64,000 nt of DNA from Rhytidiadelphus loreus (GCA_947034895.1 OX344763.1:43275025-43339024), one strand, 5' to 3'. Positions 23,340 through 34,497 are shown, numbered from the stretch's first letter. Notes: generated by a model from the letters alone, not told the origin. Made by a program: numbers and translations.

Positions 23340-26300
23340 CTAGTCACCAGGCGTGAATGTGGAATCGCTCGGCACCTCATCAGCATTAGGGTCTGTATCT
23401 TCGTAAGACTCTTCGTTGCTCCTGTTGTCGCCCGAGCTTTCGATTTCATCATCTTCCCTTGTTACTACTTCGATTTGTACCTCACGTTCTACCTCTGAGT
23501 TCAGATTTCGAACTTCTGTATCTACACCACTGAACCCTTCAGTTTGCACAAGTCGTTTCGTGAGCCTCAACGCATCCGTAGTTCCATCTATGTTGGATGC
23601 AGGGTGTCGCCTTCCTCTACTTGATTGTCCAACATTCTGGGTGGAACATCCCGCTCCAATGGTACACCGTTGGACAATTTGAGTGGGTCGTTTAGGATTT
23701 CGGGGTCCCCTCTCGTCAACCCTCCTAATACGCCTTTTCTGGCCTCTACTGTTGTGCCCCTGGATTCCTAATGATGATTCGCTAGGGCCAGACACGGATG
23801 AAGGTTGAGTGGGTTGTGGAGCTGAGCCGTGAACCTCTTCATCAATCGTCCGTAGAGCACCTCCACGCACCGGTGGCCTTGTTGGAAGGGTTGGGATAGA
23901 CCTCCTCACTGTTGCCACATTTGTAGTCGTCTCTGGATTCAATGGCACATTCCGACTTCGATTCATAACATATGCCAATGGCACATCATCATCATCATCT
24001 GTAGTAACAGTTGTTCCGAGGGTAGATGCGTTCAATACAACGGGATTTGATATTCCCTCGTGTACAACTTCATTGACTTCGATGGCCTCTTCTTCATGTT
24101 CGCTTCTCATTGGAACTTGTGCACTGCTTCTTAAATTGCGGGCCATATTTGGAGGCGAACTAGTTGATATTGGAGATCTAGCTTCTTCCTCTACGGGTGC
24201 CATGGGAATAGGTACGCCTTCGTCATTGTTGTCGGGGGTGCTTTCCCTCCTCAGTGATGCATGTGCCGGCGAAATTGCATCCATATTGTGCACGACGTTC
24301 TGCGGTGGACTGCGTACAAGTGAATTTCCCGGAGAAACATACCCATCGTCACTAAAATCAAATGTATTCCCGTATATTGGTCGTGGAGGACTATGTGGCG
24401 GCCTAACCATTGCATTCCAAGGATTGTTGCGCAACCGATCCTCTTCATCCCTGCGGTTCTCGCGTTCTCTCATAAAATCTGGAACAACGTCGTCTTCTTC
24501 CCCTGAAGACAAAGGCCCATCATGCTCGTCCTCATCGTCTCCATCTGCAAGCATCTGGTCGTAAAAAATGGCTGGGTTGTGTCCACGTTTTTGACGTTCA
24601 AGTTTGTTGTTCACATAGATATACACCAATGTCTCTGCCTTTGTCGTGGCCAAGCGGTTTCGCACTTTATTGTGCACAAAGGAATACATGCTCCAATTCC
24701 TTTCACACGAAGATGCAGAGCACGTCAAACCGAGAATTCGCTTTGCAATTTTTGGAAGAGCATTGCCCCCCCCACGATTCCACCATTGATGAGGCAATAA
24801 TTGACATTCAATGATATCGGGAGCCTCATGTAAAGGATCGAATGCACCTGTCTTCTCTTCAAATTGAGTTAGCTCCTGCATTGCTTCCACCACTGACACG
24901 TTCAATGGTACGCTCAGTTTTCGTATGACTCGATTCAAAGCTCCCTTCGCGTAGCCATTGTTATGAATAGCCTCCACGTCACTCAAGTATGGATTTAGTA
25001 GTGCCCCCGCATAGTGTAGGTCAGTAATCATCAACTTCCAGCGAGCATCAAATTGTTTCTCATATCGTGTTGCCACCACTGGATCAAGGAAAAATGGAGC
25101 ATTCTTGAGAGAATAAACGTGCTCCTTCAAGGCTGTCATCATTACTAAAGCTTTCGACATTGCCGGGACTTTTCCATCAAAATGACGAACACAAAGCAAC
25201 ACGGGCTCTACCATATGGAGGAAATTGTCGCACTGAACCCAAAACTCTTCTGAACGGATATCTTGCCTTGCAAGTTTGGCCTTGCCCATAATGAAATGTC
25301 CATTTCTGCGGTTTTGCAAACTCAACTCGAACGTCATGTATGTCTCATCCAGTGTCACGTTGTGCACTGCTTGCTTGCGGTCTACCAAACGATCAATCAT
25401 CAAGAAATTTGTGGCAAAACGTGTTTTGCTTGGAAGTCTCAACACTTTGTTTGGTGAAAATCTCCGAAACAACGCCAAAGTATGTTGGTATTTCTTGATG
25501 AACTTCACAATTGATGAAGCCTTTTTTACCAACTCCTTTACTCTCTGATCCTTTCCCCAGTCTTCTAAGAGTAAGTCCAAAATGTGTGCCGCACAACCCT
25601 GCCTATAAATGTGAGGGTACCTTTCTTCCAACCTTGCCATCGCCCCTGTCATGACTGCAGCATTGTCCGTACACAATTGCACAACGTTGGTAGGCCCAAC
25701 TTCCTCAATGTATCGTGCCATCGTCTCAGTCGTGTAAGATATATCCTTCTTTTCCCCAGTACTATCCACTGATCCCAAAAAGACATCCCCGGCGGGACAC
25801 ACCAACATCATATTTAGTAATGGCCGCGAATTAGTATCGGACCAACCATCTGAACAAATTGTCGTTCCATACTGACTTATTGAAACCCTCGTCCGCTCCG
25901 AGACCATGGCTTCAACCGATGCCTTCTTAACATCCATCATTTTCGTGCGAATCGCATTATACGGTGGCGGTTGGTACACGAATCCAGCTGCTGCAGTTTG
26001 TTTAACAGCATTCACGAAGGCCGGGTGGCGCACAACATTAAATGAAATGTTCGCCTCGTAAAAGAAAGAAGCCCACAACCTATCCAACTCTTGTCTGCGG
26101 CCCGTCTGTAATGATTCATCCATGCTTCTTTGCCGAGAAACAGATGGCATGTTCCTCCTTCTCTCAAGCGTTGTTCTAGTAGAATCTACTGAATCAGGCG
26201 TAGGATTTGGTCTTGCATTTGATTCAAAGGGATTGAGAGACCCTTCTTCTTCGACATCCAACGCAGGTGCGACAATAGACTCTGCAACATTAACTGGTGC

Positions 26301-26615
26301 ATCATGTCTAGCCGGTGCATCATACATCTCTTCGTAACTCATGGACCTTGGAACTTGCCCCTCGCCAGTCCGAAACTTTTCTCGTACAATTCTAGGGATC
26401 TCCTTACAATGCTCCGATGTAGTCGAGCCGCCATAGCCAAAGTGAATCAATGCTCTCTTTCGTACAAATGCTTTGCTCCACCCACAAAACACGCATTTTC
26501 GAGCATGGGGGGAATTATCAATTGGGGTACACGGTACTAGCCAAGGGTCCCAATCCTTTGTGGACCTCCGCATATCATTCATGGTCCCCCCCCTCCCAAC
26601 ACCTTGTCCAACCAT
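23340..26615 (-). CDS. hAT transposase with BED-type zinc finger and long C-terminal tail
   Basis: 1,091 residues from ATG 26615-26613 (MVGQGVGRGG). The frame extends upstream without another ATG. An N-terminal BED-like finger is at residues 41-70 (CVFC, then H58 and EHC at 68-70). Next comes a DUF659/RNase-H-like region with CSDGWSD, then LCTDNAAV and the following GCAAHILD. The C-terminal hAT dimerisation region has SSCERNWSMY. The two Asp and the Glu fit the hAT D-D-E triad, so it may be active. After about residue 690 there is a tail of some 400 residues, acidic then Ser/Pro/Arg-rich, unusually long for this family. It is unbroken, lies 1 kb inside the left terminus of the 22.8-kb element and reads toward it. 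It is the likely source of transposase for the non-autonomous copies with the same ends. The stop codon is TAG. Confidence 0.9.
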   Translation of the reverse strand: MVGQGVGRGGTMNDMRRSTKDWDPWLVPCTPIDNSPHARKCVFCGWSKAFVRKRALIHFGYGGSTTSEHCKEIPRIVREKFRTGEGQVPRSMSYEEMYDAPARHDAPVNVAESIVAPALDVEEEGSLNPFESNARPNPTPDSVDSTRTTLERRRNMPSVSRQRSMDESLQTGRRQELDRLWASFFYEANISFNVVRHPAFVNAVKQTAAAGFVYQPPPYNAIRTKMMDVKKASVEAMVSERTRVSISQYGTTICSDGWSDTNSRPLLNMMLVCPAGDVFLGSVDSTGEKKDISYTTETMARYIEEVGPTNVVQLCTDNAAVMTGAMARLEERYPHIYRQGCAAHILDLLLEDWGKDQRVKELVKKASSIVKFIKKYQHTLALFRRFSPNKVLRLPSKTRFATNFLMIDRLVDRKQAVHNVTLDETYMTFELSLQNRRNGHFIMGKAKLARQDIRSEEFWVQCDNFLHMVEPVLLCVRHFDGKVPAMSKALVMMTALKEHVYSLKNAPFFLDPVVATRYEKQFDARWKLMITDLHYAGALLNPYLSDVEAIHNNGYAKGALNRVIRKLSVPLNVSVVEAMQELTQFEEKTGAFDPLHEAPDIIECQLLPHQWWNRGGGNALPKIAKRILGLTCSASSCERNWSMYSFVHNKVRNRLATTKAETLVYIYVNNKLERQKRGHNPAIFYDQMLADGDDEDEHDGPLSSGEEDDVVPDFMRERENRRDEEDRLRNNPWNAMVRPPHSPPRPIYGNTFDFSDDGYVSPGNSLVRSPPQNVVHNMDAISPAHASLRRESTPDNNDEGVPIPMAPVEEEARSPISTSSPPNMARNLRSSAQVPMRSEHEEEAIEVNEVVHEGISNPVVLNASTLGTTVTTDDDDDVPLAYVMNRSRNVPLNPETTTNVATVRRSIPTLPTRPPVRGGALRTIDEEVHGSAPQPTQPSSVSGPSESSLGIQGHNSRGQKRRIRRVDERGPRNPKRPTQIVQRCTIGAGCSTQNVGQSSRGRRHPASNIDGTTDALRLTKRLVQTEGFSGVDTEVRNLNSEVEREVQIEVVTREDDEIESSGDNRSNEESYEDTDPNADEVPSDSTFTPGD

Positions 26616-26864
26616 GTAGTAGATCAACACTGGGTCTTCAAAGAAAATGACTACAATAATCACACTAATACTATGGAAGATGTAATGACAAAGCAACCCG
26701 CTTAGAGTGGTCTTGTAAACCCTTCTAAACACGGTTGTTGCCCTCCGAAGAAGTTAAACGTCCGCATGAAGCCTCTTTCGAAGGTCCAAGACAAGAGTTT
26801 TATCAACGGAGCCAAGGTGATAAAACAAGGGGTACCCCTAGAACTTTATACAAGAAAACTCCTT

Positions 26865-27200
26865 GAACCCGCGGTCGCCCCATGAGAGAATGCGGGTCCA
26901 AAAACCTGAAATCAGTCAGGTGATGGGCGACTGCGGGTCCAAGATTGGGCGACAGCGGGTCCAGAAGTGGGCGACTGTGGGTCCAGGAGTGGGCGACTGC
27001 GGGTCCAGAAGTGGGAGCCACGGGTATAGTAAAGGGCGACTACGGGTCCAGAAACAGGCGCCACGGGTATAGTAATGGGCGACTACGGGTCCAGAAACAG
27101 GCGACTGCGGGTCAGGAACGGGCGACTGCGGGACCAGTAATGGGCGACTGCGGGTCCAGAAACAGGCGACTGCGGGTCCAGGAACGGGCGACTGCCATTT
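26865..27200. promoter_or_regulatory. 14-mer motif array upstream of the hAT transposase
   Basis: About 14 variants of GGGCGACTGCGGGTCC on the plus strand, i.e. ACCCGCAGTCGCCC reading in the direction of the minus-strand transposase gene. The array starts about 250 bp before its ATG. The first unit (about 26878) is in the opposite orientation. Confidence 0.75.
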
Positions 27201-27252
27201 GTTTGGATAATTCTTGCATCCCCTGGGGTAATTTGGGGCCTATAATTGAAAC

Positions 27253-27373
27253 TATAGGCAATTTCGTTAAAATGGCGGTATTCCAGTATAATGGCACTGC
27301 ATTTGCTAGAAAATAACACTACATTCCGGTAAAATGGCAAAAAACTGCCGCCATTTTAACGAAATTGCCTATA
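27253..27373. repeat. perfect 26-bp inverted repeat with loop of about 70 bp
   Basis: Arm 27253-27278 (starting TATAGGCAATTTCG) is the exact reverse complement of 27348-27373. The loop contains a second partial copy ('ccggtaaaatggc'). It lies between the array upstream of the transposase and the 3' end of the next gene. It may be a small MITE or a structured intergenic element. No poly-T tract follows immediately, so I do not call it a terminator. Confidence 0.85.
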
Positions 27374-27796
27374 ACTATGAATTCAGAATTTCCACTAAAA
27401 AAATAAGCCTTGAAAATAAAAAATTCTAGTGTTTGCCCTGGAGTGGCAATGAGTAGGTCAATTCACCCTAGCCGTGACAATTGCTCTGAACTTCAATAAC
27501 AAGTTCTTTTCCAATCCGGCAAGTTTTGAATTTTCCTTTTTTTTTTAATTCTCTTTTAATTCCGAAAGTCCGAACTCCCAAGGTCATTTTCCTGCCAAAA
27601 TTCCTAGAATATTCAAGTATTTACAACATTGCAAACATAAATAACCAAAAATTCATATCTATATTTATGTACTCTTGTCAAGGAACTACATAGAATTCAA
27701 TGTGCTTGCATTAAAATGTTCAAAATGGATAATATCCTTTTATATATACATAAGATGGAATATACATAGTCCTCAAAAATGTGCTAAAAATGAAAA

Positions 27797-29404
27797 TCAT
27801 TCAACATCCATTTTGGCCTTTTCTTTGCGGTCATGAGCCTCACGTTCCAACTCATACAAGACTTTCCTACCTTCCAACTGCAAATTCCTAAGGTATCGGT
27901 CATCCTTCCCCAACTTCTTTTCCAACCAAAATTGCTTGTATGATTTTTGGAACTTCAAAAGCACCTTCAGTGCATCCCGATGTTCTTCCAATTTTGGATC
28001 CAATGACAAAGAAACCCCAAGCTTCTTTTTCAAGTCAACTACTTCCGTAAGAGACAATGCTTGTTTAGTAGCCACATCTTTCCAACCACACATTTCTGCA
28101 ACACGATCAAGGGGGGCTTTGTCCTTTAATGCTTTCAAGGAATTTAATCTTGATCGTGCTTCTTCCACCCCTTGCTTCTCCAAGTCTATCTGATCTTCCT
28201 CCAGCTTGCATGCTTCCATAATTTTGGCAAGCCGTGATTTCGCAAACTCATTGCTAGAAGAACTAGATCCTCCAGCATGCCGAGAAGAGAATCTAAGGTA
28301 AAATGCTTCCAAGTCTAAAATCTTTGTTATTTGCGTTGACAAAAGAACTTGCCGACTTTTAAGTTCAGCACGTAAGCTATTTACAATATCTCCACTCAAA
28401 GTTTGCGTTTTTTGATTGCGAAGCTTCTCACATTCTAGATGCTTTTCATTCAACTCATTTAGAAGCTTCTTGAGTTGAGCTATGTAAACAACTTTGGTGT
28501 CCAACATTACTGTGTCAGGGACAGTTCCATCTTCAACAAATTCCTCACTTCGGTACATGTGATCAACACAATCCAATTGGAACAAAGAAGGCTTAACATC
28601 TTCTTCTGTTTCCATCTCTGTCCAAAAAACATCATCTTCTGCTTCTTGCATGCATGCAAGCACATACTGCAAAACTTCGTCTTCTTCAGTGCGAGGGACT
28701 GTAATCGGATTCACCATAGCAAGAGGCAAAATATCAAGATTTTGTGGTTGCCTAGCTAGTTCACCCTCTTCTTCCATTGTCGGGGGAGGTAAATTTTGTG
28801 AAGTAGAAGCCACCATCGCCATGTTTTGGGGCTGCATTGGAGGGTCTTCACCAAGGTTGTCTTCCTCTCCCGAAGATGAATCAGATGACGTCCAATGAAA
28901 CTGCTCATCGGGCACTCCCTCCTTCAAGTTTTTCTTCTGGCCTAGCCCTTCACGTGGATTGGCTGATAGAGCCGCCCTTGGGATGTCTTTTGTCGGTGGA
29001 AGGCGAGCATGCTTCACTCCCTTCATTGAACTCCAATCCACGCTTCGAAACAAAATGAGTTCCGCATACACCATTGCACATATGTAATACGGGACTTCGC
29101 TCCTGGGCACTGAATATGTGCCATACAAGTATCGATAAATTTCGATACAACGTTGCACAAATGCATCATTACGGCATGGATGCAAATTGGCCGTATTGTT
29201 GCGCCGATTCGTGTAGTGCCGATGATAGGGGAATAACTTGTCGATGTGGCACCACCCCACGAAGGACTTACAAGTCTTGGCGGTCTAGTGGCCCGTAATT
29301 CGATCCCAACCTCGGTAGGCCACACACGCTGGGTCCAAAAGGATGCATCGTTGCCTAGGGTGCATGGCTCCTTTTGCCTTGGTCTTCTTCTTGTGGTCCA
29401 CCAT
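27797..29404 (-). pseudogene. cargo coiled-coil protein with the shared WCHIxKLFP domain; one in-frame UAG
   Basis: Reading from ATG 29404-29402 (MVDHKKKTKAKG) the frame is interrupted once, by TAG at 29287-29285 (codon 40), and then open for 495 codons to TGA ending at 27797. The start is supported by the shared promoter block upstream and because the residues after the stop line up with the shared domain (GWCHIDKLFPYHRH, then NNTANLHPC, QRCIEIY, VDWSSMK). After the domain come an acidic Ser-rich linker (SSDSSSGEEDN), a Met/Pro-rich part, then long predicted coiled coil to a charged C-terminus. It is paralogous to the genes at 38687-40174 and 41855-44374. Either it is newly broken, translation starts downstream, or the stop is read through. 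No known function. Confidence 0.7.
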
Positions 29405-29577
29405 TGGAGATGCTCTTGAGATTTGGGGCAAGGAATCTAAACTTAACCCCAAACCGCAAAGTATTATCTAGCTAAAGTTAACCCTAAACCGCAAAGTATT
29501 ATCTAGCGATTAGTGAGTGATGGAGTAAAATCAAGAACATGAGCCACATGTAAGTGAAACTCAAAACCCAAGCTCCC

Positions 29578-29627
29578 GGGCACGCAATCAGCTACTATAA
29601 AGTAGGTGAAAGGCAGTACGCAGCAAG
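29578..29627 (-). promoter_or_regulatory. conserved cargo-promoter block of the 27797-29404 gene
   Basis: In gene orientation it reads CTTGCTGCGTACTGCC, then TTTCACCTACTTT, then AGCTGATTGCGTGCCC. The same order (CACTGTCTTTCACCT, then GGCTG-ATGCGTGCCC) occurs upstream of the kinase-like gene (34498-34538) and the plus-strand coiled-coil gene (38429-38466). It lies about 175 bp before the ATG. Confidence 0.7.
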
Positions 29628-29669
29628 AAGGGAAAGTGGCGAAGTCGGGTGGGGAGACAGCTAATTAAC

Positions 29670-29895
29670 CCGCAATCGCCTTGGGGCGAGTGCGGGAAGG
29701 GGCGCGTGCAGGTCTGAGAGCGACCGCGGGTAGGGTGATTGCGGGTCTAAGGGGCCGACTGCGAAGGCGACTGCAGGTAGGGCGACTGCGGGTCTGGGGC
29801 TACTGGGGATGGGCGACCGCGTGTGGGGCATCACAGAGTAATTTCTGGACCCCTACAGTGGGGCGACCGCGGGTGGGCGACTGCGGGTACAGGGC
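29670..29895. promoter_or_regulatory. 14-mer motif array upstream of the 27797-29404 gene
   Basis: About nine variants of GGGCGACTGCGGGT on the plus strand, hence ACCCGCAGTCGCCC relative to the minus-strand gene, ending about 265 bp from its ATG. Confidence 0.75.
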
Positions 29896-31150
29896 GGGAT
29901 TTTGAATTTCTGAACCTCTAAGACTTTCACTTTGAAGTTCTCTTACACAAAATTGTGGACATAAATTTTAGTTACCAATGCACTTCATAAAAATGTATTG
30001 CACCTTTTCATCTTTTATTTAAAAATTTGGGTTATGCATCTTTAGCCATTTTATTAATTATTGTTGCAACTTATTAGATTTGACATGCAAAAAGAGGATT
30101 CCCACCCTAACATGACTTCTGCAATTTCAATAAGAAAATAATCAAACATAAGAAATTTACCATCCATGATTCACATGGTTGCGTTTTATTTTCCAATGCA
30201 ATCTCTATTATGTTTAGTTTGAATTTGTATGGTGAATCCATTGTAAAACAAGATCCAACTATGAAGAATGTGGGATTCTTGATCAATGTAGACCACTTTC
30301 GGAGAGCTCCAAAAGAAGGGGTTTGGGAATTGAGGGATAAATACCTTTTATTCATTTATGGTCAAGTGTAATTGACACATTATAAATTGCGTGAGAGAAC
30401 AAAACTCAATATAATCAATTATACAATGCATAGGATAGGTGTAGTAAGATGGTTGTTCAAATATCTCATAAGGATTGGGTGTGACAGCATGAGCTCCCAT
30501 ATAACTTTCATCATGTGCTTCATCAAGCACCGTGAAGGTGTAGTTGGGAACTAATTGTCACAATTAATTGTCATAGCTATTTCCCAGCTGATTTCATGGT
30601 TTTGTTCAAATTTTATTTATCTGTACATTCATAGGTATCCAAACAATAAAACTTGTTTCATATTAATTAAAAGTGTAGCCATCATATTTACAAACAAAGG
30701 GATTAAATCAAGGGCATACATTTGTACATTTTCAATATTTGGGGATTTCAAACTTGTGAACCAAGAATAACAAGCCACAACATTTATGGGTATATATTTT
30801 ATTGGGGGGGTCACATTTATGGGTATATATTTTTTGGGAGGGGTCACATATGTAAACCATTAAAGTATTGGGCACTAATCAATTAAACATTCATATACCA
30901 TGGACTGTTTAGCAAAATATGATCATCCATCTGAGATAAACAATCCATGCATTGTTTAGCAAAATCATAGTATAGAAATGTAAAATGAAGTTCTTTGTCA
31001 AGCACATTGCTATTTCACATGTCTAGCATGACTTTAGTACTATTATCTTCATAAATAACTTATTTCTTTTTATGATCCCAACTCAAAAATCAAAATAGGG
31101 TCTTATGCCATGGTACAAGGCTGCCGTTTAATGCACCACAACAATGTCTC
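29896..31150. other. AT-rich spacer inside the giant element
   Basis: No supported gene. About 30780-30845 holds two copies of a unit near 33 bp ('acatttatgggtatatatttt' type, followed by a G run). Otherwise it is low-complexity. Confidence 0.45.
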
Positions 31151-31153
31151 TAG

Positions 31154-31960
31154 TCACGAACGATTTGCCCGTGGCACAAGGTTGTCCAAGTTTGCGCGAG
31201 CTTGGTTTAACCTATTATTGGTCTGCTCAAAGATATCCGTGGTGTTGATTTGAACGCTCAGAGATTGTGTAAATGCGCGTTCCTTCCTGTGCTCATCATC
31301 CTAAGGTGGAATTGTCATTAGTACATATGATATTCACAGAATGGGGTACAAACAATACTAACCTAGCAAGTATATTAACTCGTGTTGTGGTATTGCACTA
31401 ACCTTAATGAGTTGTAACAACAAGCATCCATTCTCAGACTCAGAAAGTTTCTCGACATCCTCAAATTCTTCTAATAAAGCCCTGCATCTCCCGGCCCCCC
31501 ATATCAATGAATATTAAAACATAACAACTACATATGGGTATTTTTAGCATATAATCTTATAATACAAGTTCTATACTAGAACAACCGAACCTGAGGTTTG
31601 TGCAATCTTTTCCTTGCCGAACCCACACATATTCTTCCATCATGGCCCACCCCTCCCTAATGGCCTCATCAAATTTGGCTCCCCAAACAATATCGCGTGT
31701 GTTTTGTATTAAACACATCACTCGTCCTACAGCAAATAAGCACTAATAGTGAGATGAAATGTTCACCACCAACTATCCAACTAGAAATGTTCATTAATAC
31801 ATGTTCATTTCATTATTCAAGGATTCAAATCACCTATACAAAATGAAGGGCAATATTTTACTCACCCATTTTGCTGGCTTGGAAATGGCCTTTGGACTCA
31901 TTGCATTGGCCATAATGAGCAAAGCAATACAATTTGTAGCCTTTCCAAAAGTCCTTAATC
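31154..31960 (-). CDS. intron-bearing cargo gene, four 3' exons (5' part unresolved)
   Basis: Four exons keep frame across three introns: 31960-31866 (ends ATG G, donor GTGAGT), 31726-31591 (acceptor TTGCTGTAG, donor GTTCGG), 31487-31403 (donor GTTAGTG) and 31300-31154 (acceptor CACCTTAG, stop TGA). Exon lengths of 95, 136, 85 and 147 bp and the intron phases agree at each junction. The product includes DFWKGYKLYCFAHYGQC, GAKFDEAIREGWAMMEEYVW, a short acidic helix (LLEEFEDVEKLSESENG) and a helical, Asn/Gln-rich C-terminus ending VPRANRS. I do not recognise the family. An upstream exon probably lies within 32257-32469 (MRISKPFDVEGLETAIAF), near a copy of the cargo-promoter block. It is the only cargo gene with introns, which suggests capture of a host gene. 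Confidence 0.6.
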
Positions 31961-32256
31961 CTATTTCAAAGATCACAAATCAATTCCAATAGAATAGTCA
32001 TTGTCATGGTGATTCTCCCACCTATTAAAAAGACATTGTCTACAATACAAGTGGATGACAATAAGGAAGTCAAAGGCAAACTAAACAAATTTTTACTGGA
32101 AATATTCATGGTCGAGAATAATTATGACTTCCTCTGAGCACTTGCTAAATTGAACACCTACCATTAAGCCTGTAAGGAGCCAAATAACTAATCATTAGCA
32201 ATGCAAGAAGATTAAATTTGAATAGGCTACATAACAATTGAGGCCCCCCTACGTTA

Positions 32257-32469
32257 CTATAACACCCAAAAATGAAAGAGAATCAATGAAGAACCAAATG
32301 AATCATTTTCATTTGAATTGCTAATTGTTTTAAATGTGAATTTAGTGTACCCTTTTTCGGTGACTTCACACCCATTTGTGTGTGCATCCTTATTATTCAA
32401 CAACTTTGCCACAATGAATGCAATTGCCGTTTCAAGGCCCTCTACATCAAATGGCTTTGATATTCTCAC
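32257..32469 (-). CDS. candidate 5' exon of the intron-bearing cargo gene
   Basis: An open stretch beginning ATG at 32469 (MRISKPFDVEGLETAIAFIV) lies between the promoter-like block (32582-32627) and the four supported exons. Its 3' splice donor was not resolved, so the end is the limit of the frame rather than an exon boundary. The first 45 or so residues look protein-like; the last part may be intron. Confidence 0.35.
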   Translation of the reverse strand: MRISKPFDVEGLETAIAFIVAKLLNNKDAHTNGCEVTEKGYTKFTFKTISNSNENDSFGSSLILFHFWVL

Positions 32470-32581
32470 TATCCTAAACTAATGAAAAAGATTTTGGGTT
32501 CATTGAAGTATACAAGAAGTGTCTGCTGTATTGTTGGCTGTTTGTGGGAAACCAAAAAAACCACGAGACCTCCACAACATT

Positions 32582-32627
32582 GGGCCCACATTCAGCCACT
32601 ACAAGGTAGGTGAACTACAAGGCGCAG
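32582..32627 (-). promoter_or_regulatory. conserved cargo-promoter block of the intron-bearing gene
   Basis: In minus-strand orientation: CTGCGCCTTGTAG, TTCACCTACCTT, then AGTGGCTGAATGTGGGCCC. It matches the block upstream of the kinase-like gene (TTTCACCTACCTT ... GTGGCTGGATGCGTGCCC). It is 113 bp before the candidate ATG at 32469. Confidence 0.65.
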
Positions 32628-32667
32628 TTATGAAAATTATGGACCACAGGCTGGAACAGCCCATGAA

Positions 32668-33475
32668 ATACCCGCGGTCGCCAGGGGCGCATGCGCTAAC
32701 CCTAACACGGATACTAGGGCGACAACGCATGGGGCGACTGCGCGTGGGGCGACCGCGGGTCCGGTCCAAGGATCCCTCGCGTCTTTCAAGGGCGACCTCG
32801 GATCAGGGCGACCTCGGGTCCTCGAGGGGGAAACACATTTCAAAATCCCCCCTCCATCAGGGCGACTGCGCATAGGGGGCAACTGCAGGTCAAGGAAAAA
32901 ATGCAAACTCCTTGACCCGCAGTCGCCCCCTACGCGCAGTCGCCCTAATGGAAGGGGAGGGAGACACCAAATACTTTTCCGCCCTCTATCAGGGCGACTG
33001 CGCGTAGGGGGCGACTGCGCGTAGGGGGCGACTGCGGGTCAAGGTGGGAGACACCAAAAATTTCGAAAATGCAATCTCCCCCCTTCCATTAGGGCGACTG
33101 CGCGTAGGGAGCGACTGCGCGTAGGGGGCGACTACGCGTAGGGGGTGACTGCGGGTCAAGGTGGGAGCAACCTAACTATTTCAAAATGCAATCTCCCCCC
33201 TTCAATCAGGGCGACTGCGCGTAGGGGGCGACTGCGGGTCAAGGTGGGAGACACCAGAAATTTCGAAAATGCAATCTCCCCCTTTCCATCAGGGCGACTA
33301 CGCGTAGGGGGCGACTGCGGGTCAAGGTGGGAGATACCAGAAATTTCGAAAATGCAATCTCCCCCCTTCCATCAGGGCGACTGCACGTAGGGGGCGACTG
33401 CGGGTCCCCAGATCACTTCCAAAATCAGACCTGGGGTTCTAGGGCGACTGAGCTTTAGGCGACTGTGGGTATGGG
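32668..33475. promoter_or_regulatory. extended 14-mer array with a tandem repeat near 110 bp
   Basis: Variants GGGCGACTGCGCGTAGG and GGGCGACTGCGGGTC are embedded in 5-6 tandem copies of a longer unit containing 'gtgggagacacca', 'atttcgaaaatgcaatct' and 'ccttccatcagggcgact'. The motifs read ACCCGCAGTCGCCC relative to the minus-strand gene ending at 31154, so the orientation rule is kept. Confidence 0.75.
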
Positions 33476-34090
33476 CATGTTTCACAAGATTAATTTTTTT
33501 TTTGGGACCCCTCTCCCTTATTGTTTCTAATTCCCTTTAATCATATGTTACTTCCTCCATTTTGTTTACAAATTCAATAAGACAAACAAATCCTAGGTTT
33601 TGCATTAGCTCTCCAACACTCCTTTGGCAAGAAGTTCCAAATGAAAGTTTTATGTACATTCTAATAGTGGGGAGGTGTAATTAGATTTATTTGGGCATGA
33701 TTCACGAGATGGTGTTTTTTTTGGGACCTCTCCCTTATTGTTTCTAATTCCCTTTAATCATATGTTACTTCCTCCATTTTGTTTACAAATTCAACAAGAC
33801 AAAAAAGACATGATTCTGTTTTAGGTCTAAAACACTACATCTCGTGTAGGATGTGTAAGTATTTTATGTAGGTTTAAGGATTTGATTCTAGATAAAAGTT
33901 GTATTATTGTTTTCCAAGGTCTAGGGTCTAGGGTTTAGGGTTTGGGAAACCCTTCACATTGTGAGAATAATTCTTCCATTGCCTTGCTATGTCTTTGATA
34001 TGAACTGACGCCTAACATTTATTACCAATTTTGGATGTGAGATAAGGAAAAATCAATTAGAATATGCTGCAGATGCTAATTAGTGTTGGG
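33471..34090. repeat. two copies of a unit near 115 bp in otherwise gene-free sequence
   Basis: About 33471-33588 is repeated at about 33690-33805 ('ctcccttattgtttctaatt', 'atcatatgttacttcctcc'). A short telomere-like tract ('tctagggtttagggtttggg') lies near 33920-33945. No gene was seen. Confidence 0.7.
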
Positions 34091-34104
34091 TCAGATTGGT
34101 TGTT

Positions 34105-34450
34105 GGTTTAGGGCGACCGCGGGTCAGGGGCGACCGCGGGTCATCGACGAAGCAAAAAACACATTTGAATCAGGGCGACTGCGGGTCGAAGAGACTTCTT
34201 TGTGGGCGACCGCGTGTGCAAGTTTCGGGATGGTTTAGTTGGTACCCGCGGTCGCCCACGATCCGCAGTCGCCCTTGATGCGCAGTCGCCCATTTCAGCG
34301 CTCCAAAAACGCGCAGTCGCCCATTCCCGCTGTCTTCAGACCCGCAGTCGCCCCTCCTCAGACCCGCAGTCGCCCCACTTCAGACCCGCAGTTGCCCCCT
34401 CCCGACCCGCAGTCACCCAAACGCACGCGCCCTGAAGCAACTTCGGGTAC
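34105..34450. promoter_or_regulatory. 14-mer motif array with orientation switch, upstream of the kinase-like gene
   Basis: From 34110 to about 34215 the motif reads GGGCGACCGCGGGTC. From about 34243 to 34440 it reads ACCCGC[A/G]GTCGCCC, about nine copies, in the direction of the plus-strand kinase-like gene. The gene-proximal side thus keeps the same orientation as at the other cargo genes. It ends about 185 bp before the ATG. Confidence 0.75.
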
Positions 34451-34497
34451 TTAAGCGTTAGCCCCACTTTCGATTCTCACCTTACTTTAGCCTTGCG

